Shown here: in pieces, positions 1-7,341 of the stretch
Position numbering within the stretch: the stretch's first letter is position 1
How the letters are laid out: every line of letters begins with the position of its first letter
Assembly (NCBI GenBank): GCA_958407465.1
Contig: CATYIV010000002.1
Coordinates: forward strand, 39,873 to 103,872
DNA length: 64,000 nucleotides
Direction of reading: 5' to 3'
Source of the DNA: an uncultured Collinsella sp.
GTDB lineage: Bacteria; Actinomycetota; Coriobacteriia; Coriobacteriales; Coriobacteriaceae
Program-made: the position numbers and the translations under genes
Notes under the pieces: model-generated
What the model saw: only the letters and a program-made list of their open reading frames with translations
Told to the model about the DNA's origin: nothing
Database searches by the model: none

Positions 1-300
1 CTGAACGGCCCCCGCGCAGTCAAGACCGATATGGCACAAGAGGGCGACGGGGTTGTTGGATGCAACGTCATGCTCGGCGGCAATAGCGCGACGCTGCTCT
101 TGACTGTCGGGCAAAAGGCCAAATAGGAATGGGCGGACGATGTTATGGCCATACGTGCGATTGGAAAGCGGCATTGTTAGCGATAGCGGTGCTCCGCGAT
201 AGGTTGGGGCGTATACAAAGCTGCAGAGTCCATGCTCGTCTTGCCGGAGAGTGCCGGCGATTTCGCCACAAATGAGGGTCGCGAGTTCCATCTCTGCCAT
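1..300 (-). CDS. hipA: HipA-type serine/threonine kinase toxin, N-terminal fragment (runs off window)
   Basis: Only the first 100 codons are inside the window; the gene reads leftward off base 1. The visible part matches the HipA N-terminal subdomain: an early beta-rich stretch, then the motif YRGAPLSLTMPL, the segment PFLFGLLPDSQEQR and a GLDCAGAVQ-like turn. The kinase domain lies outside, so activity cannot be judged. The ATG directly follows the hipB stop codon with no spacer, so translation is probably coupled. HipA kinases phosphorylate glutamyl-tRNA synthetase in E. coli; the target here is unknown. Confidence 0.85.
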   Translation of the reverse strand, partial: MAEMELATLICGEIAGTLRQDEHGLCSFVYAPTYRGAPLSLTMPLSNRTYGHNIVRPFLFGLLPDSQEQRRAIAAEHDVASNNPVALLCHIGLDCAGAVQ

Positions 301-732
301 TTATTTCACAACCTTGCAGCCAAAGGAGAGGTTTGAAGTGCCGGAAAGGCCTTGCTCGGCTGCGATTTGGGCCAGCAAGGCACCATAGGAAGATGGCGTT
401 CCTTGTCGAGTGGGTCGTCTGCCTACGCTTGGCTTTGGCAGGGTATTCGAGTTCGCGATAGGGAGGTTCACTATCGTCGTCGGATGTTCGGAGGGCGATG
501 CGATGGAGTCGTTATCGCTTTGCGCGAAGAGACCTATGCCGAGTGCGTTAAAGACGGTCAGCAACTTGTCGAGTCGAATGCCGGTGGCGTCGCCCAGCTC
601 GAGCGATGCGAGCAGGCGCTCCGAAACACCGGCCTTTTTAGCGAGGGTCGCACGGGTGATCCCTTGCGCCTCGCGTGCCCGGCGCACGTAGACGCCAGCT
701 TGGCGCGGTGTGGTGATGGGAAGGGTATCCAC
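301..732 (-). CDS. hipB: HipB-type antitoxin, XRE-family DNA-binding protein
   Basis: This 143-residue protein has an XRE-type helix-turn-helix at about residues 15-68 (RRAREAQGITRATLAKKAG, then SERLLASLELG). A long polar tail follows, longer than in E. coli HipB (88 residues). The start is GTG at 732, with AGGAG about 8 bases upstream. It lies immediately before hipA, the usual antitoxin-first order. By family knowledge HipB binds HipA and represses the operon through palindromes; a perfect inverted repeat sits just upstream. Role inferred from family and context. Confidence 0.85.
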   Translation of the reverse strand: MDTLPITTPRQAGVYVRRAREAQGITRATLAKKAGVSERLLASLELGDATGIRLDKLLTVFNALGIGLFAQSDNDSIASPSEHPTTIVNLPIANSNTLPKPSVGRRPTRQGTPSSYGALLAQIAAEQGLSGTSNLSFGCKVVK

Positions 733-747
733 GGCGATCTCCTAACG

Positions 748-788
748 TGCAGACTTTTGCATATCAGTATGACATGCAAAAGTCTGCA
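748..788. promoter_or_regulatory. Probable HipB operator: 15-bp perfect inverted repeat
   Basis: TGCAGACTTTTGCAT at 748-762 is repeated as its exact complement at 774-788, with an 11-base spacer. The arms end about 16 bases before the hipB GTG start and overlap the expected promoter. Short ATGCAAA/TTTGCAT half-sites recur in the neighbouring hairpin. That HipB is the binder is inferred from position. Confidence 0.7.
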
Positions 789-793
789 TGAAA

Positions 794-823
794 AGGCCTC
801 ATGCAAAACACTGCATGAGGCCT
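794..823 (-). terminator. Intrinsic terminator after mntP
   Basis: A perfect 12-bp stem (AGGCCTCATGCA, 794-805, with its complement at 812-823) has a 6-base loop. On the minus strand it is followed by TTTTC. It lies 35 bases downstream of the mntP stop, and its stem shares the ATGCA motif of the hipB operator. Confidence 0.75.
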
Positions 824-857
824 CTATGTTGACCGTTGAGCTTATGAGAGGCGTTTT

Positions 858-1436
858 TTATATCGCGAGAATCCCCAGATGCTCAAGCAAGATCTTAAGC
901 CCGATGAGGACGAGTACGACGCCACCCACGATGGCGGCGGGTTTTTCGTAGCGCGCGCCAAAGGTGTGGCCGATCGCTACGCCGGCAACGGAGAAGAGAA
1001 AGGTCGTGATGCCAATGAGCGACACGGCAGGAACGATATCGACCGAGAGCGCGGCAAACGAGATGCCCACGGCAAGCGCGTCAATCGAGGTGGCGATGGC
1101 AAGGATTAGATATTCGCCCAGGTCGATCTTTTCGGCATCCTTGCCGTCGCCTTCGTTCTCGTCCTCAGTAAAGGCTTCCCACAGCATCTTGCCGCCGATA
1201 AAGGCGAGCAGGATAAAGGCGATCCAGTGGTCGATGGGTCTGATGATGCCCATGAACTGGCTACCAAGGGCCCACCCAATTACGGGCATGCCGGCCTGGA
1301 AACCGCCAAAGAACAGGCCGAGTATCACGGCGACCTTAAGGTTGATCCTTTTCATGCCAAGGCCCTTGCAGATGGATACGGCAAAAGCGTCCATAGAAAG
1401 GCCGATAGCGAGCAACACAAGCTCTGCGAGTCCCAT
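858..1436 (-). CDS. mntP: Manganese efflux pump MntP
   Basis: A 192-residue membrane protein of the MntP (DUF204) family, which exports Mn2+. Six hydrophobic helices are visible. The paired acidic motifs of the family occur in both halves: LSMDAFAVSICKG near residue 15 and ATSIDALAVGISFAAL near residue 115. The start is the ATG at 1436, where the conserved MGLAELVLLAIG begins; GGGAG lies just upstream. An in-frame extension to 1589 is open only because the riboswitch region lacks stops. The leader carries a manganese riboswitch, which supports the function strongly. Confidence 0.93.
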   Translation of the reverse strand: MGLAELVLLAIGLSMDAFAVSICKGLGMKRINLKVAVILGLFFGGFQAGMPVIGWALGSQFMGIIRPIDHWIAFILLAFIGGKMLWEAFTEDENEGDGKDAEKIDLGEYLILAIATSIDALAVGISFAALSVDIVPAVSLIGITTFLFSVAGVAIGHTFGARYEKPAAIVGGVVLVLIGLKILLEHLGILAI

Positions 1437-1484
1437 AGTCTGGCTCCCTCTCTGCGGGCGGGCCCGCGTGTACCTCTTGGGGGA

Positions 1485-1625
1485 GTAACAAAAAAGACCC
1501 GTGGCGTACGCGTTGCGCGCACAGCCACGAGTCTCGTTCATTAAGGCAAGCCAGGCCGCATCGGCCAGTGTGTTGACTTGCCGCGCCACCGGAGGCGAAC
1601 CCGATCACGCGACTACTCCCTCATT
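1485..1625 (-). promoter_or_regulatory. yybP-ykoY manganese riboswitch upstream of mntP
   Basis: On the minus strand the leader contains, in order, GGGAGTAG (1620-1613), AAGTCAACACACTGGCCGAT, a GCGGCC closing element and GAGAC. These are the landmarks of the yybP-ykoY Mn2+ aptamer known from mntP and alx leaders. The aptamer is followed by a terminator hairpin before the mntP start, as expected for transcriptional control by Mn2+. Confidence 0.85.
1490..1533 (-). terminator. Riboswitch-controlled terminator
   Basis: GACTCGTGGC (1533-1524) pairs with GCCACGGGTC (1505-1496) with one wobble, and six T follow at 1495-1490. The 5' side of the stem overlaps the last aptamer element, so Mn2+ binding would be expected to disfavour this hairpin. 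Confidence 0.8.
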
Positions 1626-1782
1626 TATGCGAATCCCGATGCTACCACATGAACAGCTGATTTGGGTTGGGCTCTCAGCTGTGTTCGCTCATTCTGTAAG
1701 CATCGGATTTCGCAAGCGCCGCAGGGACAAACCGTGAGAAACTATTTAGCGTTTATGGAGCGTACACGATGGGAGCGATGCC

Positions 1783-2850
1783 TTGGATAAGAACGAGCTG
1801 CAAAAGCGTATGGAACAGGCCATCCGCCTGACGGCACCTGGTCAGCCGATCCGCACCGCCCTCGACATGATCATCGCCGGTCACCTGGGCGCCCTTATCT
1901 GCGTCGGCGACACCGAAAACGTGCTCGCTGCCGGTAACGACGGCTTCCCGCTCAACATTTCGTTTACCTCGAACCGCCTGTTCGAGCTTTCCAAGATGGA
2001 CGGCGCCATCGTCATCGATGGCGACCTCACCCAGATCCTGCGCGCCAACTTCCACCTCAATCCCGATCCCTCGCTCGCCACGAGTGAGACGGGCATGCGT
2101 CACCGTACTGCCGCTCGCATGTCGGTGCTCACCGATGCCATCGTGATCTCGGTTTCGGCTCGCCGTGCCGTCGTTAACGTGCACGTTCACGGCAAGAGCT
2201 ACGAGATCCAGCCCGTCACCACCATCATGAGCTCGGTCAACCAGCTCGTCGCCACGCTTCAGACCACCCGTCAGTCGCTCGATCGCTCCTTGCTGCGCCT
2301 GACGGCCCTTGAGCTCGACGACTACGTTACGCTCGCCGACATCACCGGTATTTTCTCGAGCTTCGAGATCATGCAACAGGCAAAGACCGAGCTTAAGGAT
2401 TGCATCGTCAAGCTGGGTAACCAGGGCAAGCTCGTGCAGATGCAGCTCGAGCAGCTCGCGGGCTCCAGCATGGATACCGAATACGACTTGATGATCCGCG
2501 ACTACGCAAGCGATTCCTCCGAGGCAAACGCCGAGAAGATCCGCGCCGAGCTGAGCCGCATGACGCCTAAGGACCTGTCCGACCCGCAGCACGTGGCGGC
2601 AGTTCTGGGCTATGACGACCTGGACGAGGACTCCGTCATGACACCGCTGGGCCTGCGCACGCTTTCGCGCGTGTCCGTCGTGCGCGACGGCGTGGCCGAG
2701 AAGATCGTCGACGAGTACGGCTCGCTGCAGGAGCTCATGGACGACATCAGCGAGGATCCGGAGCGCCTGGGCGACTTTGGCGTTAACAACCCTGCCATTC
2801 TTGCGGACTCCCTGTACCGCATGAAGGGCACCAAACAGGGGAACGCATAA
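1783..2850 (+). CDS. disA: Diadenylate cyclase / DNA-integrity scanning protein DisA
   Basis: A 355-residue DisA that makes cyclic di-AMP from two ATP. The N-terminal DAC domain shows the catalytic DGA motif at residues 73-75 and the RHR motif at 106-108. A helical linker and a C-terminal helix-hairpin-helix DNA-binding part follow (about residues 290-355). The start is TTG at 1783, preceded by GGGAG; the nearby ATGs are out of frame. Its stop overlaps the ispD start by one base, so the genes are translationally coupled. In Bacillus and many actinobacteria disA also lies near isoprenoid and cysS genes. Confidence 0.95.
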   Translation: MDKNELQKRMEQAIRLTAPGQPIRTALDMIIAGHLGALICVGDTENVLAAGNDGFPLNISFTSNRLFELSKMDGAIVIDGDLTQILRANFHLNPDPSLATSETGMRHRTAARMSVLTDAIVISVSARRAVVNVHVHGKSYEIQPVTTIMSSVNQLVATLQTTRQSLDRSLLRLTALELDDYVTLADITGIFSSFEIMQQAKTELKDCIVKLGNQGKLVQMQLEQLAGSSMDTEYDLMIRDYASDSSEANAEKIRAELSRMTPKDLSDPQHVAAVLGYDDLDEDSVMTPLGLRTLSRVSVVRDGVAEKIVDEYGSLQELMDDISEDPERLGDFGVNNPAILADSLYRMKGTKQGNA

Positions 2851-3578
2851 TGGCGCCCGTATGCGCCGTGGTCGTTGCCGGTGGCAGCGGCCAGCGCTTT
2901 GGTAATCCCGGTGGCAAGCAGCTCGTCAATGTAGCGGGCCGTCCGCTTATGAGCTGGTCCATCCGCGCGTTCGATCGTAGCGACAAGGTCGGCCACATCG
3001 TGGTGGTTTGCCCTGCCGAGCGTCGTGCCGAGATGCGCCGCCTGGCCATCGACCCGTTTGACTATGACACGCCCATCAGCTTTGCCGATGCCGGCGATAC
3101 CCGTCAGGATTCCACCCGTGCCGGCGTGCATGCGGTTCCGGCGGGCTTTGAATACGTCGCCATTCACGATGGCGCTCGTCCGCTCATTACGACCGAGGCC
3201 ATCGACCACGCTATCGACGTGCTCGTGAGCGACCGTGCTCTCGACGGTGTCGTGTGCGGCCAGCCCGCGATCGACACGCTCAAGATCGTTGACGGCGATA
3301 ATATCGTCGAGACGCCGCCGCGTGAGCTCTATTGGGCCGCGCAGACGCCGCAGATCTTTAGCGTCGATGCTATGAAGCGCGCCCATGCCGCGGCGATTGC
3401 CGAGGGCTTTATCGGTACCGATGATTCGTCGCTGGTCGAGCGCATGGGTGGGCGCGTCCGCTGCGTCCAGAGCCCGCGCGATAACCTTAAGGTGACGGTG
3501 CCCGAGGACCTGCGTCCCGTAACCGCGATTCTGCTCGGTCGCATGGCCGAGGGAGAGGACCTTCCCCATGTTCAGTAA
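2850..3578 (+). CDS. ispD: 2-C-methyl-D-erythritol 4-phosphate cytidylyltransferase
   Basis: A 242-residue IspD that transfers CMP from CTP to methylerythritol phosphate, the third step of the MEP isoprenoid pathway. The glycine-rich nucleotide-binding motif VVVAGGSGQRFG is at residues 7-18 and HDGARPLI is in mid-protein. The ATG overlaps the disA stop (TAATG), and the 3' end overlaps ispF by 11 bases. Confidence 0.95.
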   Translation: MAPVCAVVVAGGSGQRFGNPGGKQLVNVAGRPLMSWSIRAFDRSDKVGHIVVVCPAERRAEMRRLAIDPFDYDTPISFADAGDTRQDSTRAGVHAVPAGFEYVAIHDGARPLITTEAIDHAIDVLVSDRALDGVVCGQPAIDTLKIVDGDNIVETPPRELYWAAQTPQIFSVDAMKRAHAAAIAEGFIGTDDSSLVERMGGRVRCVQSPRDNLKVTVPEDLRPVTAILLGRMAEGEDLPHVQ

Positions 3579-4062
3579 CCTGCGCATTGGCCACGGCTAC
3601 GACGTCCACCGTTTGGTGGAGGGGCGTCGATGTATCATCGGCGGGGTCGACATTCCCTACGAGCGCGGCCTGCTGGGTCACTCGGATGCCGATGTGCTCG
3701 CGCACGCCTTAGCCGACGCCATTCTGGGCGCCTGCCGCGGGGGAGACATCGGCAAGCTATTCCCCGATACCGACCCCGCCTATGAGGGTGCCGATTCGAT
3801 GGTGCTGCTCGCTCGCGTGATGGACTATGCGCGCGAGCTGGGCTTTGAGTTTGTCGATGCCGATTGCACCATTGCCTGCCAGCAGCCTAAGATCACCCCA
3901 CACCGCGATGCCATGCGCGCCAACCTTGCCCATGCCCTGGGCGTTGACGTCGAAAACGTGGGCGTCGCCGCCACTACGACCGAAAAGCTCGGTTGGGAAG
4001 GCCAGGGCGAGGGAATCGGCGCCTGGGCCGTCTGCCTGCTACAGAAAACCGTTAAGGAGTAA
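3568..4062 (+). CDS. ispF: 2-C-methyl-D-erythritol 2,4-cyclodiphosphate synthase
   Basis: A 164-residue IspF, which cyclises CDP-methylerythritol 2-phosphate in the MEP pathway. Metal ligands are visible as D12, H14 (GHGYDVHRL) and H46 (GHSDADVLAHALADA). The length is standard. It overlaps ispD by 11 bases and is followed three bases later by cysS, so the block is one operon. Confidence 0.95.
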   Translation: MFSNLRIGHGYDVHRLVEGRRCIIGGVDIPYERGLLGHSDADVLAHALADAILGACRGGDIGKLFPDTDPAYEGADSMVLLARVMDYARELGFEFVDADCTIACQQPKITPHRDAMRANLAHALGVDVENVGVAATTTEKLGWEGQGEGIGAWAVCLLQKTVKE

Positions 4063-4065
4063 CGA

Positions 4066-5532
4066 ATGCGTATCTACAACAGCGCTACCCATAAAAAGGA
4101 AGAGTTCCAGCCCATCGAGTCCGGAAAGGTCCGCATGTACGTGTGCGGCCCCACGGTCTACGACAACATCCACATCGGCAACGCCCGCACGTTCATCAGC
4201 TTTGACGTAATTCGTCGCTGGCTCATCGCGAGCGGCTACGAGGTCACGTTCGCCCAGAACCTCACCGATGTCGACGACAAGATCATCAAGCGCGCCAACG
4301 AGCAGGGCCGTACCGCCGCCGAGGTTGCGACGGAGTTCTCTGACAAGTTTATCGGCGTTATGCGCGCCGCCAACGTGCTCGATCCCGATGTGCGCCCCCG
4401 CGCCACCAAGGAGATCGGCCCCATGATCGCCATGATCAAGACGCTCATCGAGCAGGGCCACGCCTACGCCGCCGATAACGGCGACGTGTACTTTGCCGTG
4501 CGCAGCGATCCCAACTATGGTCAGGTCTCGGGCCGCAACATCGACGACCTTATGGTTGGCGCGCGCATCGAGGAGAACGAGGACAAGAACGACCCGCTCG
4601 ACTTTGCCCTGTGGAAGGCCGCCAAGCCCGGCGAGCCCAGCTGGCCGAGCCCCTGGGGCGAGGGCCGTCCCGGTTGGCACACCGAGTGCGCCGCCATGGT
4701 GCACCGCTACCTGGGCACCCCGATTGACATCCACGGCGGCGGCTCCGACCTTGCCTTCCCGCATCACGAGAACGAGTGCGCCCAGGCCACCTGCGCCTGG
4801 CACCAGGGCTTCTCCAACACCTGGATGCACACGGGCATGCTGCTGGTAGACGGCGAGAAGATGTCTAAGTCGCTCGGCAACTTCTTTACGCTGGCCGAGG
4901 TCCTCGAGCAGCACTCCGCTGCCGCCCTGCGCCTGCTGATGCTGCAGACGAGCTATCGCTCGCCGCTCGACTTTTCATGGGAGCGCCTGGAGGGTGCCGA
5001 GAACTCGCTCACGCGTATCGCCGGTACGGTCGAGAACCTGCGCTGGGCCGCGAACCATGCGACGGCCGATGCCGATGAGACTGCCGCCGAGGCGCTTGCC
5101 GCCAAGGCCGCCGAGACCCGTGCCGCCTTTAAGGAGTGCATGGACGATGACTTTAACACAGCCGGTGCCATGGGCGCCGTCTTTGGCTTTGTGACCGAGT
5201 GCAACCAGTACCTGGAGCAGGCGGGCGATGCTGCCGACAAGGCCGCCGCGCTTGCCGCCGCCGATACGCTGGCCGAGTTGCTCGATACGTTTGGCGTCGA
5301 GCTTCCCGAGCCCAAGGTCGAGCTGCCGCTGGGCCTGCTGGGCGTTGCCGCCGGCCTGGTTGCCTACACGGGTGACGACGTGGACGAGGCAGCTGCCAAG
5401 ATTCTCGAGGCCCGCGCCGAGGCCCGTGCCGCCAAGAACTGGGATCTGGCCGACGCCATCCGCGACCAGCTCAAGGACCTGGGCCTCACCATTGAGGATA
5501 CCGCCGCCGGCACCCGTATCAAATCTCTCTAA
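4066..5532 (+). CDS. cysS: Cysteinyl-tRNA synthetase
   Basis: A class I synthetase of 488 residues that charges tRNA-Cys. The zinc Cys is in MYVCGPTVYDN (C27), the HIGH box appears as HIGN at 36-39 and KMSKS is at 265-269. The anticodon-binding region is C-terminal. It follows ispF by 3 bases. MrnC, which often sits between cysS and rlmB in Bacillus, is absent; a structured repeat and a terminator fill the gap. Confidence 0.96.
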   Translation: MRIYNSATHKKEEFQPIESGKVRMYVCGPTVYDNIHIGNARTFISFDVIRRWLIASGYEVTFAQNLTDVDDKIIKRANEQGRTAAEVATEFSDKFIGVMRAANVLDPDVRPRATKEIGPMIAMIKTLIEQGHAYAADNGDVYFAVRSDPNYGQVSGRNIDDLMVGARIEENEDKNDPLDFALWKAAKPGEPSWPSPWGEGRPGWHTECAAMVHRYLGTPIDIHGGGSDLAFPHHENECAQATCAWHQGFSNTWMHTGMLLVDGEKMSKSLGNFFTLAEVLEQHSAAALRLLMLQTSYRSPLDFSWERLEGAENSLTRIAGTVENLRWAANHATADADETAAEALAAKAAETRAAFKECMDDDFNTAGAMGAVFGFVTECNQYLEQAGDAADKAAALAAADTLAELLDTFGVELPEPKVELPLGLLGVAAGLVAYTGDDVDEAAAKILEARAEARAAKNWDLADAIRDQLKDLGLTIEDTAAGTRIKSL

Positions 5533-5538
5533 TCCCCG

Positions 5539-5642
5539 CGGGTTTCCCAAGCACCCGACCTTGCCGTTCAAACCGTCGCTCGCGTACTCAAGTACGCGTC
5601 GCTCCTCTTTCACGGCAATCTCGGGCACTTGGAAAACCCGTA
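5539..5642. repeat. Long imperfect inverted repeat with palindromic centre
   Basis: CGGGTTTCCCAAG on the left pairs with CTTGGAAAACCCG on the right. Further inward, CCTTGCCGT faces ACGGCAATC, and the centre is the palindrome GCGTACTCAAGTACGC (about 5582-5597). The arms match at roughly three quarters of positions. It sits between cysS and the next terminator and codes for nothing recognisable. Confidence 0.65.
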
Positions 5643-5644
5643 CC

Positions 5645-5683
5645 GACCGCTTGAGCTATTCGTCTTAAGCGGTCGCTTCTTTT
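5645..5683 (+). terminator. Terminator of the disA-cysS operon
   Basis: GACCGCTT (5645-5652) pairs with AAGCGGTC (5667-5674) and is followed by GCTTCTTTT. rlmB begins 36 bases further on, so some read-through may be used to express rlmB-yacP. Confidence 0.65.
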
Positions 5684-5718
5684 GTCCTGTTTGAAAAGTA
5701 TTTAAAGGAGGTCGCTTT

Positions 5719-6633
5719 ATGGCCGACAATCGCAAGCGTGCACCGCGTGGAGGCAAGCAGGCTGCTTCTGGCTCGCGTCCGATTCGCCGCAACGACCGCG
5801 CTGCCGCTCCCAAGGGCCAGCGCGAGCGCTCACAGGCTGCTCGCCCGCAGCGCGAGCGTAGCCGCGATAACGTCCAGGTTCCCAAGGGCGAGTTTATCGA
5901 AGGCCGTCGTGCTGCCGCCGAGGCGCTACGCACTGGTTTTCCCATCAAGTGCGCGCTCATTGCCGAGGGCGGGGAGCGCGATGCCGCCTTGTCGCACCTG
6001 GTCGACGACCTCAACGCCGTGGGTGTCCGCATTAAGTATGTGCCGCGCGCGCAGCTCGACGCACTGTCGAGCCACGGCGCTCACCAGGGCATCGCGCTCG
6101 AGGTTGGCAACTTCCCCTATGCCGATGTCGCCGATATTCTCGACCGCGCAGGCGAGGGCCCGGCACTTGTCGTGGTGCTCGACCACGTGACTGACGACGG
6201 CAACTTTGGCGCCATCGTGCGCTCCGCCGAGGTTGTGGGCGCGGCGGGCGTCGTCATTGCCAATAAGCGTGCCGCCGGCGTGACCGTGGGCAGCTATAAG
6301 ACCTCAGCCGGTGCCGTCATGCATCTGCCTATCGCGCAGGTTCCCAATATCGCCCGTGCGCTCGACGATTTTAAGGCCGCTGGTTTTTGGGTGGGCGGTG
6401 CTTCCGAGCACGCCGAAGGCAGTTGCTGGGATGCTCCTTTCGAGGGCCGCGTGGCGCTCGTCATGGGCTCCGAGGGCGACGGCATCTCGCGTCTGGTGCT
6501 CGAGAAATGCGACTTTTTGACCAAGCTTCCCCAGCGCGGTATGACCGAGAGCCTCAATGTTGCCCAGGCGACCACGGCGCTGTGCTTTGAGTGGCTGCGC
6601 CGCAACGCCGGCGAGCTGATGGGGGAGGAGTAG
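5719..6633 (+). CDS. rlmB: TrmH/RlmB-family rRNA 2'-O-methyltransferase
   Basis: A 304-residue SPOUT methyltransferase, probably modifying G2251 of 23S rRNA. A basic, disordered N-terminus of about 50 residues precedes the substrate-binding domain (FIEGRRAAAEAL). The three SPOUT motifs are present: LDHVTDDGNFGAIVRSAE, MGSEGDGIS and LPQRGMTESLNVAQA, which form the trefoil knot and SAM site. The start ATG has AAAGGAGG upstream. yacP follows by 3 bases, the order seen in Bacillus. Confidence 0.9.
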   Translation: MADNRKRAPRGGKQAASGSRPIRRNDRAAAPKGQRERSQAARPQRERSRDNVQVPKGEFIEGRRAAAEALRTGFPIKCALIAEGGERDAALSHLVDDLNAVGVRIKYVPRAQLDALSSHGAHQGIALEVGNFPYADVADILDRAGEGPALVVVLDHVTDDGNFGAIVRSAEVVGAAGVVIANKRAAGVTVGSYKTSAGAVMHLPIAQVPNIARALDDFKAAGFWVGGASEHAEGSCWDAPFEGRVALVMGSEGDGISRLVLEKCDFLTKLPQRGMTESLNVAQATTALCFEWLRRNAGELMGEE

Positions 6634-6636
6634 CGC

Positions 6637-7314
6637 ATGTCCAAAAAGAACCGTGCCAAGTCCAAGGCCAAGCGCTTTGGCGAGGGCTCGGCCAAGCCGA
6701 TTGTTTCGGCCGCGACCTATGGCGTGGGCGGCAATGCGTTTGCGCAGGCTATCGCCGACCCAGTCTCGACGGTGCACTCCAACAAGCCCGAGCTGCTGGT
6801 GGTCGACGGTTACAACGTGATCCACTGCACGCCGCGCTACGAAAAGCTCGTGTACGACCATTCCGACGATCCGTATTCCAGCGACGTTCACGATATGGCG
6901 CGCACGGCGCTCATTAATGACGTAGCTGCGTTTGCCCAGGGCCGCTACGAGGCCGTGATCGTATTTGACGGCGCGGGCAATATCTCCAGCGAGCGCCCCA
7001 ACCTACCGGCCCGCGGTGTGCGCATTGAGTTTTCGCCGACGGGTGTTTCGGCCGATACCGTGGTGCAGAAGCTCTGCATCGAGGCGCGCGAGGAAGGCCG
7101 CGCGTGTTCTGTAGTGTCGAGCGACGGCACGATCCAGGCCGTCGTCATGGGCAAGGGCGTTACGCGCATCTCGAGCCGTATGCTGGTGGACGAGATCAAA
7201 CAGATCGACAACGACGTGCACGAGGCCGAGGAAGCTCCACAAATCAAGATGACTCTGGGCAGTCGCCTGAGCCCCGATGCCCTGGCCAAGCTCAAGGCCC
7301 TGCGCGGGAGGTAG
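6637..7314 (+). CDS. yacP: YacP/Rae1-like NYN-domain RNase
   Basis: A 225-residue protein with a PIN-like NYN domain. LLVVDGYNVIH (residues 53-63) holds the first acidic residue, VIVFDGAG the second and SSDGTIQ the third. In B. subtilis the homologue Rae1 cleaves mRNA in the ribosomal A site; that activity is inferred. Some 50 basic residues precede the domain, longer than in Bacillus. The position after rlmB supports the assignment. Confidence 0.82.
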   Translation: MSKKNRAKSKAKRFGEGSAKPIVSAATYGVGGNAFAQAIADPVSTVHSNKPELLVVDGYNVIHCTPRYEKLVYDHSDDPYSSDVHDMARTALINDVAAFAQGRYEAVIVFDGAGNISSERPNLPARGVRIEFSPTGVSADTVVQKLCIEAREEGRACSVVSSDGTIQAVVMGKGVTRISSRMLVDEIKQIDNDVHEAEEAPQIKMTLGSRLSPDALAKLKALRGR

Positions 7315-7341
7315 GGAAGTTGGCGGGGCAATGCTGCCTCG

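Noticed and set aside
1501..1589. N-terminal extension of MntP
   Set aside because: It would translate the riboswitch and its terminator; the conserved protein begins at 1436.
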